64,000 nucleotides of DNA from Xylogone sp. PMI_703 (GCA_021399445.1 JAJTUQ010000003.1:7068001-7132000), one strand, 5' to 3'. Positions 24,201 through 36,105 are shown, counted from the first letter of the stretch. Numbers and translations are program-made. The notes: a model not told the origin generated them from the letters alone.

Positions 24201-25994
24201 TTAACTGGCGAGAATAACCAAAGGGCTGATGAACAAGCAAATGCCGCAATACCAGAAAAGTTTATAGAAGAGGAGCATCGAGCTCACGGTGGCGTCCAAG
24301 CTGCAACATACTGGGAATATATTAAGGCAGGAACTTTGAAATGGTGGTTTATACTGGTACTGGCAATGACTTTATATCGTCTCGTCGATATTGGCCAGAG
24401 TTACTTCCTTAAGCAGTGGGGCGAGGCGTACAGTCGACCTGTGGAATTACTGCTGGCAGGATTATTTAAGAGCTTGCCATCCCCAGAGACAAACGTGAGA
24501 CCTTGGCTAATTCTCTATCTGATAATTGCCATCGCGCAAGCTACTGCGTTCCTTATCTGCCAAGCATTTATGCTTGTAATAGTCTACAGAGCCGGCAAAT
24601 ATTTGTTCGAGAAAGTCCTTGTTCGGGTCACACATGCCACCTTCCGATTTTACGATGTTACTCCTGTTGGTCGTCTGATGAACCGTCTAACTTCCGATAT
24701 AAACACTGTAGATGGCAACATTAGCACCCTCTTCCAAATCATGGCACTTCAGTTCATAACTTTCATAACATCCCTCATAGTCATCGCATCCGTTACACCG
24801 ATTTTCCTCATATTTGCGATTGGCCTATCCGCGTCATTTGTAGTGATATTTCTACACTTCATTCCAACCTCTCAGAGCTTACGTCGTCTTGAGATGGTTT
24901 CTCTAAGCCCGTTACTCACGAACTTTGGGGCTCTTACAGAAGGGTTGACTACCATTCGGGCCTTTTGCGCGCAGTACCGTTTCCAGGAGAGAGTTTTCGA
25001 CGTCACAGACACTTTCCAGAAAATGGACCACTTCTACTGGAGTCTCCAAGCGTGGTTGTCATATCGATTTGATAATCTCTCAGCATGTTCAACTTTTATC
25101 TTAACAGCTATAGCATTATACACGAAAGTGTCTCCCGGTTTAACAGCATTTGTTTTAACAGCCTCTAACAGGTTTGTCATAGCAACGCATGCTCTTTGTA
25201 GAGTTTATGGGCAGCTTCAAATGGATTTCGTGTCGGTCGAGCGAGTTGTGGAGCTGCTGCACTTAGATGTAGAGCCCGCGGGAACAATTGACCCGCCAGC
25301 TTCCTGGCCGGTCCTTGGAAGCGACATTGTGTTTGAAAACGTCACGATACAGTATGCTCCGCATCTCGACCCAGCACTTTCAGATGTCTCAGTCACGATT
25401 AAGGGAGGCAGCACGACTGCACTCATTGGACGAACTGGATCTGGCAAAAGCACCATGGCATTGTCGCTGCTTGCAACTAACCTACCAGTGTCTGGGCGTA
25501 TACTGATAGATAATATCGATATCTCCAAAGTCAACACTCAGGCATTGCGTAAGAGAGTCACGTTTCTTGCTCAGGAGCCTGTACTCTTCCCTGGCACCAT
25601 GCGTCAGAATCTTGATCCCCTTGATGAATACACTGACGAGGAATGTGAGGCAGTGCTCTCTAGAATTGCAGAGAGGCACCAATGGACCCTAAACTCGCAC
25701 ATCGATACCGGTGGTCGCAATCTCAGCCAAGGACAGAGACAGTTAGTTGGCCTAGCACGCGCGCTGTTACGAAGAAGTTCAATCATCATTATGGATGAGG
25801 CGACGGCTAGTATTGATATGGAGACGGCACTACGAATTCAGGAGATTCTGCGAGAAGAAATGAAAGAGAGCACGGTCATCACCATTGCTCATCGGGTAGA
25901 GGCTGTCAGTAATGCAGATTATTGTGTTGTTTTAGGAAAGGGAAAAGTGATTGAGAAAGGAGTACCCGGATCCATGGTTGACCTTATGCAATAG
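21284..25994 (+). CDS. ABC transporter, ABCC (MRP) type, full length
   Basis: Six exons: 21284-21370, 21440-22271, 22317-22743, 22794-22820 (27 nt), 22871-23095 and 23156-25994; 1478 aa. ABCC proteins export conjugates, drugs or secondary metabolites across plasma or vacuolar membranes. The order is N-terminal membrane region, TMD1 (start LWQFMTVSWMAPLI), NBD1, TMD2, NBD2. NBD1: Walker A GEVGAGKT (about 690), signature LSGGQ (about 782), Walker B ending LLLDDPLSALD. NBD2: Walker A GRTGSGKST (about 1290), signature LSQGQ (about 1389), Walker B IIMDEATASID (about 1412). NBD1 has Asp where the catalytic Glu is expected while NBD2 keeps Glu, the usual ABCC asymmetry. Exons 4 and 5 restore the family stretches NDVWEISQRFWDF and VDSIRHLRWYGWQ. 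The start ATG 21284 follows a splice-supported frame. No biosynthetic genes adjoin it, so the substrate is unknown. Confidence 0.9.
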
Positions 25995-26637
25995 AAAGAC
26001 TCTTATGAGATTAGAGACATGTGTTGGTCAAACGTTAATTTTCCTTTCGGTTGCACTCATTTATATGGTGAAGCTTGCGGAATTCGACGCGGGATTGCCA
26101 GATGAGATGATAGGGAAAAGTTTATTAGAGGGTGTTACTTCTCATTCTCAATTTGGATTATCAATTATGAGCTAACTTGGATGAAGGATAAATCTTAAGA
26201 TTTCTCTTAATCTACTTGGTTTTGGCGATACCTTTTCATATTTAGTGCAATATTATAAGTCGTGATACTTCAACCCGCCATATGACGTTCTGCGAACCGT
26301 GACCGATGTGGGAAATACCGGCAGCGATCCGAGGGGCTGCGGATTACGGAATTAAGATGTTGCGAAGGCGGCGTGTGATTGGGGAATGTACAAAGGTGCA
26401 CCCGCCACGTGCCGGCGCTAGTGACTAATTGGGAGTGCGTGTTGCCCAGCTATTCCGCATCTATGTTCCTGGACATCCGGACCTTTGCACATTCATTAAT
26501 TCATTTTGTTCATCTTGAAGTTCGATTTTGCGCAAGGCTACCTCGTGTGAGAGATACCACGAAAGTCTTTGCAGTGCCTATAGGTCCGTTTTCTCGCAAT
26601 GATATTGCGAGGATTGGAACCTTTGTCTCGATAAATT
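25995..26637. other. Intergenic region ABC transporter-ZIP
   Basis: About 640 bases. A frame crossing 26379-26666 has no family features and overlaps the ZIP first exon out of frame, so I leave it out. CACGTG lies at 26406-26411, and an imperfect zinc-response-like palindrome ATCTTGAAGTT at 26512-26522. Confidence 0.5.
26406..26411. promoter_or_regulatory. CACGTG E-box upstream of ZIP gene
   Basis: A CACGTG core inside CCGCCACGTGCCGG, about 230 nt before the ZIP start codon. It is a candidate bHLH site, supported by motif only. Confidence 0.3.
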
Positions 26638-28084
26638 ATGGCCAGCAATACAATGCGGCGCTGTAAGTCAAAGATGGGATGCGAAGCAGCGATGCGATTG
26701 CTAACATGGCTCAGCTTCAATATGGGCAGATATTCCGTCAGAAATCCTCCGCGCTGAATTAGTTAGAAGACAAGAGGATCCTCCTCAGCCTGCTTGTGGC
26801 TCTGGTGAAAAGGGGACTTATAACACCCCTTTACATGTATTTGCGTTAATATTAATATTGGTGTTGAGCACAGTTGGTACATTTTCCTCACACCCCCAAT
26901 TTAGGAATACAATCTGATATACTCTACTAGCTTGCGGCTTCCCACTGATATCTCGAAGAGCGTCGAAAAACGATGCAGCGAAGAGAGTGGTGTTTTTGTC
27001 TCAGCATTTTGGAACGGGAGTTCTTATAGCTACTGCATTTGTCCATCTTCTCCCAACAGCATTCGTGTCGCTCACTGATCCATGTCTACCCCATTTCTTC
27101 AGCCAAGGCTACCGCCCACTTGCCGGGTTCGTGGCCATGTTTTCCGCACTGGTAGTTGTAGGGTTGGAAATGTTTCTGACGACAAGAGGAGCCGGACATT
27201 CGCATGGAGCTGCGTGGGAACCACTTCCTGACGAAGAAATCAATGGAGATGCTCATCCTATAAATGGTTCAAGCAGCCACAGTTTAAATGGAAAGGCAGG
27301 CAAAACCGGCGCCACCAGTCGTCGATCGGAGGACATTGCACTGAAGGACGTGGAGTCGGAGGGGCTCATGAATGGCGTTTCACCATTGCCAGTTTCCACT
27401 CCAATTGGAGGCTCCAGCAATGACAACACAAAATATGCCGATCGGGAAGAAGACGAGGACGACGACAACGACAATCTTTCTGAGCTCGATGATATCGATA
27501 TGCCACTCGATTCCCTGAGCTATAACCACCCAAATGCAGATATTGAGTCGCATCACCACGTCGCAAAATCAGGGCTCTCGCAGGAAGAACAGCGGAAGAA
27601 AATGGTTCTCCAATGTCTCCTACTTGAAGCCGGTATTCTCTTCCACTCGGTCTTCATCGGTATGGCCGTTTCCGTGGCTACCGGACCCCCCTTCATTGTC
27701 TTCCTAGTCGCCATAGCATTCCACCAAACATTCGAAGGTCTCGCATTGGGCTCTCGGATCGCCGCGATCAGCTTCCCCAAGGGCTCTTTCCGTCCCTGGC
27801 TCATGGTTCTCGCATACGGAACTACCACACCCATCGGCCAGGTGATCGGATTGATAGTACATAATCTGTATGATCCTCACTCTGCTACGGGGTTGTTAAT
27901 GGTTGGATTCATGAACGCAATCAGCAGTGGATTGCTTCTCTTCGCAGGGTTGGTGCAATTACTCGCAGAAGACTTCCTGAGCGATAAGAGCTATGGAATT
28001 CTTAAGGGTAGATCAAGAATAGAGGCTTTTTCGGCTGTTATAAGCGGATCGCTTCTCATGTCGTTAGTTGGAGCCTGGGCATGA
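26638..28084 (+). CDS. ZIP-family zinc/iron transporter
   Basis: Exons 26638-26662 (25 nt), 26715-26876 and 26931-28084; introns 52 and 54 nt; 446 aa. ZIP proteins move zinc or iron into the cytosol. The N-terminus carries a short Cys-containing extracellular segment (PACGSGEKGTYNTPLH) before TM1, then TM2/TM3 with LSQHFGTGVLIATAFVHLLP. The long cytosolic loop contains GHSHG and SHHH metal-binding clusters and acidic repeats. TM4 and TM5 carry the metal-path histidines, HSVFIGMAV and HQTFEGLALG, and eight spans fit the family. The tiny first exon is inferred: joining it restores an in-frame N-terminus with canonical GTAAGT...CTAACATGGCTCAG signals. The exact orthologue (Zrt1- or Zrt2-like) is not determined. 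Confidence 0.88.
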
Positions 28085-28673
28085 GGGTCTACAAGCTCTG
28101 CTTTACCAAACGTTTCCTTTAGTCCAACATATTTTATCACGGCGGGTATCATGACACTGGAGTTTAGGCATGTATTTGGTAGACAGCATTGTGTATCGGT
28201 TTGAAACGGCGAAGGGAATTTCTTCGGAGGTTCAGGGGAAAATGTAGGCAGAGAATTTATATAGAGATATTCATTTTTGTACACCATTCAAACTTCACCA
28301 TGAATATAAGGCCTTTCTTCTATCCGTCTCACACGCTTTGCTGTACACACTAAGACAGCCTGCAGCTGCAAAGTAGATTCTCCACAGAGGAAGAATATTC
28401 ACTGCTTTAATTCAAGATAGAGTTTAGTGAAGATATTTGTATGATTTGACTCCTTCTAGAGTTACACTGTATTAAAAACAAATATGCCAGTCACAAAGCT
28501 CGCTTTCGAACCTTCTTACCCTACCTTTTAATTTATATTTAAACAGAGGATACCACGCCCAAAAAATACAAAATTTTGATAATTCCTTTTTTGTTGTCCA
28601 CCCAGAACAATTCAATGAAACAGTGCAAAAGGGAATGTGAGTGTTTGAAAACCGGTGAAAAGAGAGTGAGACT
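28085..28673. other. Convergent intergenic region ZIP-GUP1
   Basis: About 590 AT-rich bases between converging 3' ends. No gene is visible; it should hold both polyadenylation regions. Confidence 0.5.
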
Positions 28674-30834
28674 TTAGCACTTCATAAAGATGCCACGCCT
28701 CTTCTCGCTTTCCCGTATTTCAAACATGACTTGAACGCCTACAAAGAGCGCTAATATTGCAGTTACCAAAAACACCAGGCCTGAAGGGTAAAATGTAAGT
28801 CAGCCGTTGTCCATAGATGAACTGCAAGAGGACTCATGTGCGGGAGTAGACTTACCATGATAGTCATTAAAAATGCTAGAAATAATGCTCTTCAATCCAT
28901 CAACGCCAACAGCAAACCCAACAAGATTAGCGGTCATCATCAACAAAATATTAGCCGTAACGCCGAATCCACGGATGATCTGGTAAGCTCGTGGCCGATC
29001 CTGCCACTTTTTCTTTGGAAAGAGATATCCGCCAATGACTTCGGGTAACATAAATAACACGACGAGCCAGCCCCAAATCAACAGGTTGAGGTTTATATCG
29101 TGCCATAATGCAACGAAGGTGAAGACAGCGAGATAATTCAGGATAGATCTTGCGATTGAGGCAAAGTCTTTCGAACTTGAGCCTCCGAGTGGAACGTATA
29201 TATATCTTATCAACCATCGATTGTAGCTCTTGTGCCATCCACGCCAGAAGGCTAACGGAGAAGGGTTGTTTGACACGCAGCGAACCATGTTCTCTGGTGG
29301 GTCCATACCATCGATTAAAGCCCAGAGACGGAAGAAGCGCCACGGGATAAGTAATTTCAGCCAGATGACATGAAGGTTGAAGAATGCTAACATGCTTATT
29401 TGGGCAGGAGTATAGTCACTCCAGTTCGGGTGGGCTTTCGAGATGACGACGCAGTAGTCGAAGTGAAGCAGTACCTCCATACAGAGGAGGACCAGAAAGA
29501 ACCGGATACCATATTTTATAGTGCGTGAAGTCTCAATGGTACGAGGCGCATATTTAGCCTGTGAGATGTACTCATTGAAGGTCATGATTGGGCCTGTGAG
29601 ATATAGTGGGGCGTAGATGGCGTAGGCAAAGTAGTTGCGGAAGGAGTAGTTCTTTGCATCGGCCGGGATAGAAATTCGGTCCCGCTCTGAGAGATTGGAA
29701 GGGTCCAATTGTTTCTTCTTAGTGCTATTAGTACCCAGTTCCACATTCTTCTTTTCTTGTGAAAGCGTACCTCTATGGGGCTACCGGCCCGCCTATTAAG
29801 ACTCCAGTAATAATCCATGTTGAAGCTGATCAGCCTTAAAACTGTGATGTTAAACAGAACTTCCCATCTTGACATAATGCCACCATGTCTGTCAAGCCAT
29901 CTCCCCCACTCATGTAACAAGCTTTCTCCACTGATCGTATTCGGCGCAGGAGAGATGAAGTCTGCAATTGCTTCAAATCTGTAGCCTCGGCAGAGCTCAT
30001 TGGAGAATAGAATGCTGATGTTAAATATCCAAGTGGCTACTGGTATGTAGTTCCTTGGCAGACTGGTCGCAAGGAAGAAGTTGGTGACGAGGATCAGAAT
30101 CACCTTCAGTGCTGAGAATCCATGAAGGGCGCATAGGAAGATCACGGCAAATAGGAAATCCCACGAAGCTCTCTGTGATAGCCTTGCATCTCCCTCCGCA
30201 GTAGAAGTATTTCCATTTATTTTCAGTGTTCCAGACTGAGATGGTAGGGAGTGGAAAGCATTGTAAAGGCGTCGAAGAAGAGGGTGGACTACAACCAGCA
30301 CGGATAGGTAGGGTATGTTCCTTCGGAAGCTCGAATACTGTGCGTCTGTCAAATCCTAATTCTATTCGTCAGCATCAGTGGCACCTAGTGATATCCCAAA
30401 AGAGAGGAATCTATTACAATCTTCCGTCCAGGGATCCAGCCCGGGGAGAGGTAGTCTTTGTACTTGACATAATTCGGATCAGAGGCTATAGTTAAGAAAA
30501 TATCAGTATTTGGTCCAAGGAACTTTAAAAGGCGCACAATCCAGGTATACTAACGCCTAGACACATCGTATGCGATCCAGAACATGTAAGGCACAGTGAC
30601 TATGAAAACAAGGTAATACACATAGAACTCCAATGTGTTCCATTTCGAGGGTTCTGCTACCGGTTGACCATTTCGATCTGTTCTGCCCCTATTTGATGGT
30701 GCTGGGTCATCCTTTTTGGAGGAATCAATGCCATTGTTTGAGGTTGGTTTGTACGGCACGGATGTAGGATTCGTGAATCGAGTGTCGAGCGTATCTAAGG
30801 AGTAGATACTCCGAAGGTAGGAAAAGGGTCCCAT
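28674..30834 (-). CDS. GUP1: Gup1-type MBOAT O-acyltransferase (GPI-anchor remodelling)
   Basis: Five exons: 30834-30555, 30485-30418, 30355-29771, 29717-28856 and 28780-28674; 633 aa. Yeast Gup1 is an ER multispanning acyltransferase that attaches a C26 fatty acid to lyso-GPI anchors; loss also affects glycerol uptake and lipid rafts. Hallmarks are the N-terminal EFYVYYLVFI...PYMFWIAYDVS segment, SDP.Y.KY.DYLSPGWIPGRK, FNMDYYWSLNRR, SPIE-KKQLDPSNLSERDR, YAPLYLTGP, the MBOAT core with the conserved His in ALWHD (H517), and the C-terminal EIRESEKRRG. The exon 5 join is needed to recover the conserved ending; reading through instead gives an unrelated 18-residue tail. Donors include GTTAGT and GTACGC. 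It faces the ZIP gene convergently and is read in the same direction as the thioredoxin reductase gene. Confidence 0.94.
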
Positions 30835-31295
30835 TATTAGACCATCTAGTTCGGCTTGTTCTCTCGTTCAATCAACAACAAAAATGTAAAGAGTGACTAG
30901 TCTGCAGAGATATCTTTGATTAGGGGGAGAAGGAGATAAATGAGTGTCGAGAAATATAATATTCCAAAGCTGGTGATTTCGAGGGGGAAGGCAATATGGG
31001 GGATGAGCTTCACGAACAAATCATTAGTGGCGCTTTCCCCTTGCCGTTGCTCAGCCTCACAGCCTAGACGAATGCAGGGGTGCCGAGGCTACGAAGCACG
31101 TGAATGATATCCACACCCCCACCAAGCACCCCCTCACACGACAATGATGCTCGAGAGTAGAGGAAGTAACGAAAATCTCTATTTCCTATATATCAGGGGT
31201 ATTTGTCTACCCACTCTCTAATGTGCCTCTCCAGCACAGCCAAAAAACAGATAGATATCTATAGTTATATTCCAGACACCCCACCAAAACTCCGT
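30835..31295. other. Intergenic region GUP1-thioredoxin reductase
   Basis: 460 bases that hold the GUP1 promoter and the 3' flank of the upstream reductase gene. CACGTG occurs at 31097-31102, about 265 nt before the GUP1 start. No coding frame is supported. Confidence 0.5.
31097..31102. promoter_or_regulatory. CACGTG E-box upstream of GUP1
   Basis: CACGTG in context GAAGCACGTGAATG, about 265 nt upstream of the GUP1 ATG. It is a candidate bHLH site; TED1, the other GPI-remodelling gene here, also has one upstream. Confidence 0.3.
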
Positions 31296-32429
31296 TTACA
31301 ACTGCGCATGCTTAATGCCGTTCTCTAATTCTTGTTCTTCATCCTCTTTCTCTGCTAGGTATTTCTCTGCTTCAAGAGCAGCCATACATCCGGATCCTGA
31401 AGCAAGGTTACGTTAGAATGGTCCAAGGAGGTAATTTCTAGGGAGCTAAGGTGTGACATACCTGCACTAGTAATGGCCTGTCTATATCTCTTGTCCTGAA
31501 CATCGCCTGCGGCAAATACACCCTCCACACTGGTGAGCGTCGTCCCTGGTGTGGTTAAGATATATCCCTGATCGTCAGTTTTGACCTGGCCCTTCACAAT
31601 CGCAGTAGCAGGTTCGTGTCCGACTGCGTAGAACAAGCCATTTGCCTCCATGGTCTCCTCCTCTCCTGTAATGACATTTTTAATAACCATGTGCGACATC
31701 AATCCCCTCTCGTCACCCTTGATTTCAGAACCAACGTAGCCGAATTTCACTGTGACCTTCTTGTTGGCCAGTAATCGTTTCGCCATGGTTTTCGACGCCC
31801 TTAGCTTGTCTCTGCGTACCAAGACTGTAACATGGGAGCCGTACTTGGTAAGGAACATAGCTTCTTCAGCTGCAGAGTCTCCTCCTCCAATGACCACAAG
31901 TGGCTTGTTTCGGAAGATTGGCACTGCACCATCGCATACGGCACAAGCAGAGACACCACTCTGCCAGTACTTCTCCTCGCCTGGGAGGCCTAATCGCTTC
32001 GCTGATGCTCCAGTAGCCAGGATGATTGCATCTGCGGTATTGGGTTCTTGGTCCTCCGCATACTCAGCCCAGTATCGGAAGGGACGTTTCGACAAATCGA
32101 CCTTTGAGATGGTTTCTGTCACGATCTTGGTGCCGAAATGCTCTGATTGTGCGCGCATGTTATCCATAAGTTCAGCACCCTGGATTCCTTTGGGAAAGCC
32201 AGGGAAATTCTCTATCTCCGTGGTCGTGGTGAGCTGTCCTCCCGCAGCAATGCCATTGGCAAGAAAACCCTCGTATAGAACAGCTAGCCATGGATGTTAG
32301 CATCTTCTCTAGAAGAAATGTAGGGAGTTCAGAAAGACTTCACATACGTTGTAGCTCAGCTCGTGCAAGATAGATGGCCGCAGTGTGAGCAGCTGGGCCC
32401 GACCCGATGATGACCACCTTGCTATGCAT
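31296..32429 (-). CDS. TRR1: Thioredoxin reductase (NADPH)
   Basis: Exons 32429-32348, 32283-31462 and 31396-31296; 334 aa. The enzyme reduces thioredoxin with NADPH via FAD, maintaining cytosolic redox balance. Low-molecular-weight type features: N-terminal FAD motif [33 protein letters not shown], redox pair C141-A-V-C144 followed by DG, NADPH motif [10 protein letters not shown], and C-terminal FAD motif [31 protein letters not shown]. Introns have GTATGT donors and a clear GCTAAC branch. ATG 32429 gives the standard cytosolic form. The frame stays open upstream for more than 100 codons with a basic, Ser/Ala-rich, nearly acid-free composition; a possible mitochondrial leader exon is treated in the findings. 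Confidence 0.96.
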
Positions 32430-33454
32430 CCTTCTCTCCGCGCTCCTTGTCAGGAGACTTGCACTATTGTTCTGGGACAGTGGGGGCAGTTGAGATCGGT
32501 GTTGAACAGTCGCAGCAGCTGCAATGGAAAAACCAGACACGCCGGATCGCAAAGTTCGCTTGATCGTCGAGGAAAACAGTTTGGATGGAGTTTCAGCGTG
32601 CTGCTGTGGCAAGATAGAAAAGGAGATCAAGAGGCAGGAAGGCCTGAGAGTATTTGTAGGAAAACGGAGAGAAATGCAAAAAGGTACGCTTTGGGCTATC
32701 GGCAGTAGAGAATCGACCAGTGATCGTGGCGGGGCAAAAGGGTTTGTGACGGGGAACGCGTGCAGCGGGCTCGCCCACCCAAAAATTTGGGTTAGGAGCA
32801 ACAGGGCTGGATTTCTAATTTGCGCGGCCTGGCCCTTCTCTGGCAACCCCGCCACACCCAGATTTCAGAGCCCGCCGCAGCCTCGTCGCGCCCTCGCCGA
32901 ATTTACGCCAGGACCCCGAAGGCCTGAGAATGAGGTCATCAGGGACTAGATCGCGCCGTGATAACTAATGCTGCTCGAGATACCTCAGGGGTTTGCTCCT
33001 GGAACACCGTGGTCGTGATGATTATTTATTCCACACGTTCATCCATGCAATAATACGCAATCTTCGATTGTTCTGGACTTGGCTACAGGGCAAACGCGCA
33101 TCAAAACAGTGATAGATGAAGCTGGCGGGTTCTCGCATGGAATGGAATCGCAACAAACCTTACGTGTACAAAGCCCTCAGCTCTCAGCACGCACAAAATC
33201 CCATCAGCCCTTGACTGGGCTTTTGAATCCTATTCATTCTCGCACCTTCAAGCCTATAACCAGACAAACAATGGTATCATCCGCATCATCTACAAGCCAG
33301 ATAATGCATGCTCCATTCCCGCGCCTATCTCGAGGCCTGCTTGTGTGTATATTTCCAAGACCAACAGGGTGTCTAAGTTACCCATAACACAGTATTCAGC
33401 ATCAGCAACCGAGGACGGTCTGGTCCGTCTCGCTCCAGACCCCGACTTCTGATT
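32430..33454. other. Interval between TRR1 and COG4
   Basis: About 1 kb. The part nearest TRR1 (32430-32939) is its leader or promoter and may contain an alternative first exon. At 33120-33452 the plus strand has an open frame without ATG, listed separately as a tentative gene fragment. No other element is evident. Confidence 0.45.
33120..33452 (+). CDS. Possible small-protein 3' exon, unrecognised (tentative)
   Basis: Open plus-strand frame of 110 codons without an in-frame ATG, ending two bases before the COG4 stop codon on the other strand. The second half reads like real protein (contains PACVYISKTNRVSKLPITQY and ends TEDGLVRLAPDPDF), with balanced composition. A start would have to come from an upstream exon; I could not find a convincing donor-acceptor pair. 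I do not recognise the protein. It could equally be a chance frame. Confidence 0.25.
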   Translation, partial: SWRVLAWNGIATNLTCTKPSALSTHKIPSALDWAFESYSFSHLQAYNQTNNGIIRIIYKPDNACSIPAPISRPACVYISKTNRVSKLPITQYSASATEDGLVRLAPDPDF

Positions 33455-36105
33455 TTATCGAGGCAGTTCGTCCGCTGACCCACTCACATCCCTTCTCCCA
33501 CCAAACCTTCCCCCAATACCTCCAAATCCGCTCATATCACGGCGAAAGAACTTTCCGATGCTCTTGAGATTGCCCTCAACCGTCGCCTTGCCATCTTCTG
33601 GACTCAGTAATCTATCTCCCGTGCCTATCCTCTCCACGCCGTCCCGGGCTGCGTTAATCAGCTTCTCGCCAAATGCGGTTGCATCGAAGCGTGTTGGTAA
33701 TGCCGGGATGCTTCCAGCTGTGCCCAGGCTCGGGCTGGCACCCAAGCCTGCGCTTCCCAGACTATTTGTCTGCATCAAGGGTGTCAGCAGCGGTGAGCTT
33801 TGGACCAGATGCTCGTTCGCTTTCCCATCTCGGTGAATGCCAAATAATTCCACCAAAGATGCCTGATCAATCTTTCTCACCCCTTTGAGGTCCAAGATCT
33901 TGCGGAAGTTGGTGTCTGACCGATCACCGATGTGGATGAGGTAAGCCTGGACTAGACCTTCCGGAGGCGAAGGGCGAACCTGCAGAGTCTTGAGCAGAGG
34001 ATCAAGTCTCCCCATGATCTGATTCACGCGCTTCGCAAACCCTGCGGGGGCGTTGGTGGTTGAGAGCGATGGCGATAGGGACATCAATTCAGTAAAGCCT
34101 TTCGTGATGACATACTTGTCTAAAAGCATCTGTAAACGAAGGCCGTCAGCAGAAACCTCTAAATATGCATGATCTTAAGAGTACATACCTGCTCAGCGCC
34201 TACCTCAGAAATAGGACGGCAAAGGACAATGTTTGCGACATATGAATTAGCCAATTGGTCAACCAACTTATCGCAAAATGCTCGAGCATATTGCTGTTTT
34301 GAGATCAATCCCAAAATCTCCTCTGCCTGGCCTTTAACATGTTTCAACAGTTCCGCAACATAAGAACTCTGATCGCTAACACTCTCCATCTTACTCCAAT
34401 TGGTATTCTTCATTTCCCTCCATGTGCCTTCGCAATCCATTTCGACTTTGTGTACTAAGGCTAGCACTGCAGCACTTGCGACCCCCATGAAGGTATCTGA
34501 CTGAGAGGATAGATCCACCTTAGCTGCCAGCTCGCTGTCGATTCGCTTCTTCAGGTTATCTTCCAGTTGCTGTGTGTTGGTATGCCAATAATCTGCCGTA
34601 TTGAGCACAAGAATCACATTTTGGAGATTCGTTCCACCAGCAGCCTGGATGAAATGTAACAAGACCTGCTGAGCATATTCATCAAGATATTTGCCGAAAA
34701 TCTTCGACAGGTCCAGTAATTTGTCACCAGTTGACAGTTTAGCGCATTGGGAAAGGGTTAGTTTGTAGAAATGGAACAGTTCAATGGACGAGGCTATTAC
34801 AGCTTGAGCAGAAAACTCCTCATCGGCAGGAAGGAGTGGCTGCGTGCGGTATTTGGGTATCATCTGTGCCAGTTGTTTATCTTGGGAATCAACCCATAGA
34901 CTGAGGTAAGGCCCGAATGCTTCAGAAATGGATCCGTTAAACGTTTGGGGTTTGTCCTCAACAGAGCTGAGGGTGTCAATACTCTCTCTCGGCTCACTGG
35001 CGAATCTCTTCTCCAAGCTGTGTTCAAAATCCATCGTCTCTTGCAAGCAACTGAGTAAAAGGTTGACATCGATCTTGCCACCATCGGGCCTCCTCATACT
35101 CCTTTCCAGAATGCCCTTGAAGTCATCCCTGGTTCCTTCACAGAACGCATTGGCAAGCACTTCATTGACCCTCCAGGAAATCGGGAAGATCCCCGCATGT
35201 TCTTCTTCGTAAGTCTTTAACATCCTCCGAAACCAGCTATATCGTCTTCCAATATTGTCCAAGCTCCCAGCTTCATCATTTCCTCTGAAGACCTGCCTGT
35301 ACTCCCGCAGCTGCGTATTGAGGTACCACGTAATCAGTCTCGACCGAGCAATATCCCCTAAAGCATCCATGACCAAGCATGCCTCCGCAAGCACATTCTT
35401 CTTGGCCGCAACCTCGCCCTTAGCAAACGCCAGCTCAAAGTCCTCGCAGACTTGCTCCAAAAGCTCCCTCTGTAGCTCTGCAACATTCCGACTCAGCGTA
35501 GCTATCTGGTCGATGCTCCTATAGCTATTGAAATGCCGCATAAGTTGCAAAACCGCCTGTAATAAGCTCGCGCATTCCCTGTACTGCCTCGTCTTCGCTA
35601 ATCCTCTTAACTGTTCGTATGCGGTGGTGAGCATCTGGAGTCGCTTCAGAGCTGTCATACTTAGCGTCAAGTTACGCTTGGTGCCATCCAGACGCTTGAT
35701 GTCCGCCGTCATGGACGTGATTGTCTGCTCGGTTTCTATTGCACGGGTGCGAACGGATTCTATCTTGCGAAAGAGCTGCGCTAGCTCATCTTTTGCTGAT
35801 TGCATGCGTTGCAGGCTGGAGTCCTCGCTGTACGCCTGAGCGGCCACGAGGGAGGATATTGAGGTGTCGAGGTCATCTTGGTTGGTTTGCAGAGCAGATA
35901 TAGTGGTGTCTATGGAGGAAAGAGTCGATGGATGAGAGAATATTGCGTTAAGGTCGTCAATTGGATCATACTTGACTATTTCGGATCGAGATCTATAAGT
36001 TAACACGCTGGTCCGTATAAAGATGTATGTAGTTCCGGCTGCCTGTGCTTTAGAGGTTTACAGCTTACCAGAATCTAGAGATTTAGTTACTGTTGTACCG
36101 TTCAT
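33455..36105 (-). CDS. COG4: Conserved oligomeric Golgi complex subunit 4
   Basis: Exons 36105-36062 (tentative), 35992-34189 and 34129-33455; 840 aa. Cog4 is in lobe A of the COG tethering complex, which guides retrograde vesicles within the Golgi and binds SNAREs and Sly1. The body is helical without membrane spans. It starts with a coiled-coil N-terminal region (repeated Leu/Gln/Ser heptads) and contains the family stretch ANSYVANIVLCRPISEVGAEQ spliced to MLLDKYVITKGFTELMS. The second intron is certain (GTATGT...TTTACAG). The first exon encodes only 14 codons plus two bases and uses a weaker GTAAAC donor, so the extreme N-terminus is uncertain. From about residue 16 onward the assignment is solid. 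Confidence 0.88.

Noticed and set aside
26379..26666. Plus-strand frame of 95 codons before the ZIP gene
   Set aside because: Unrelated to ZIP proteins, and it overlaps the ZIP first exon out of frame.
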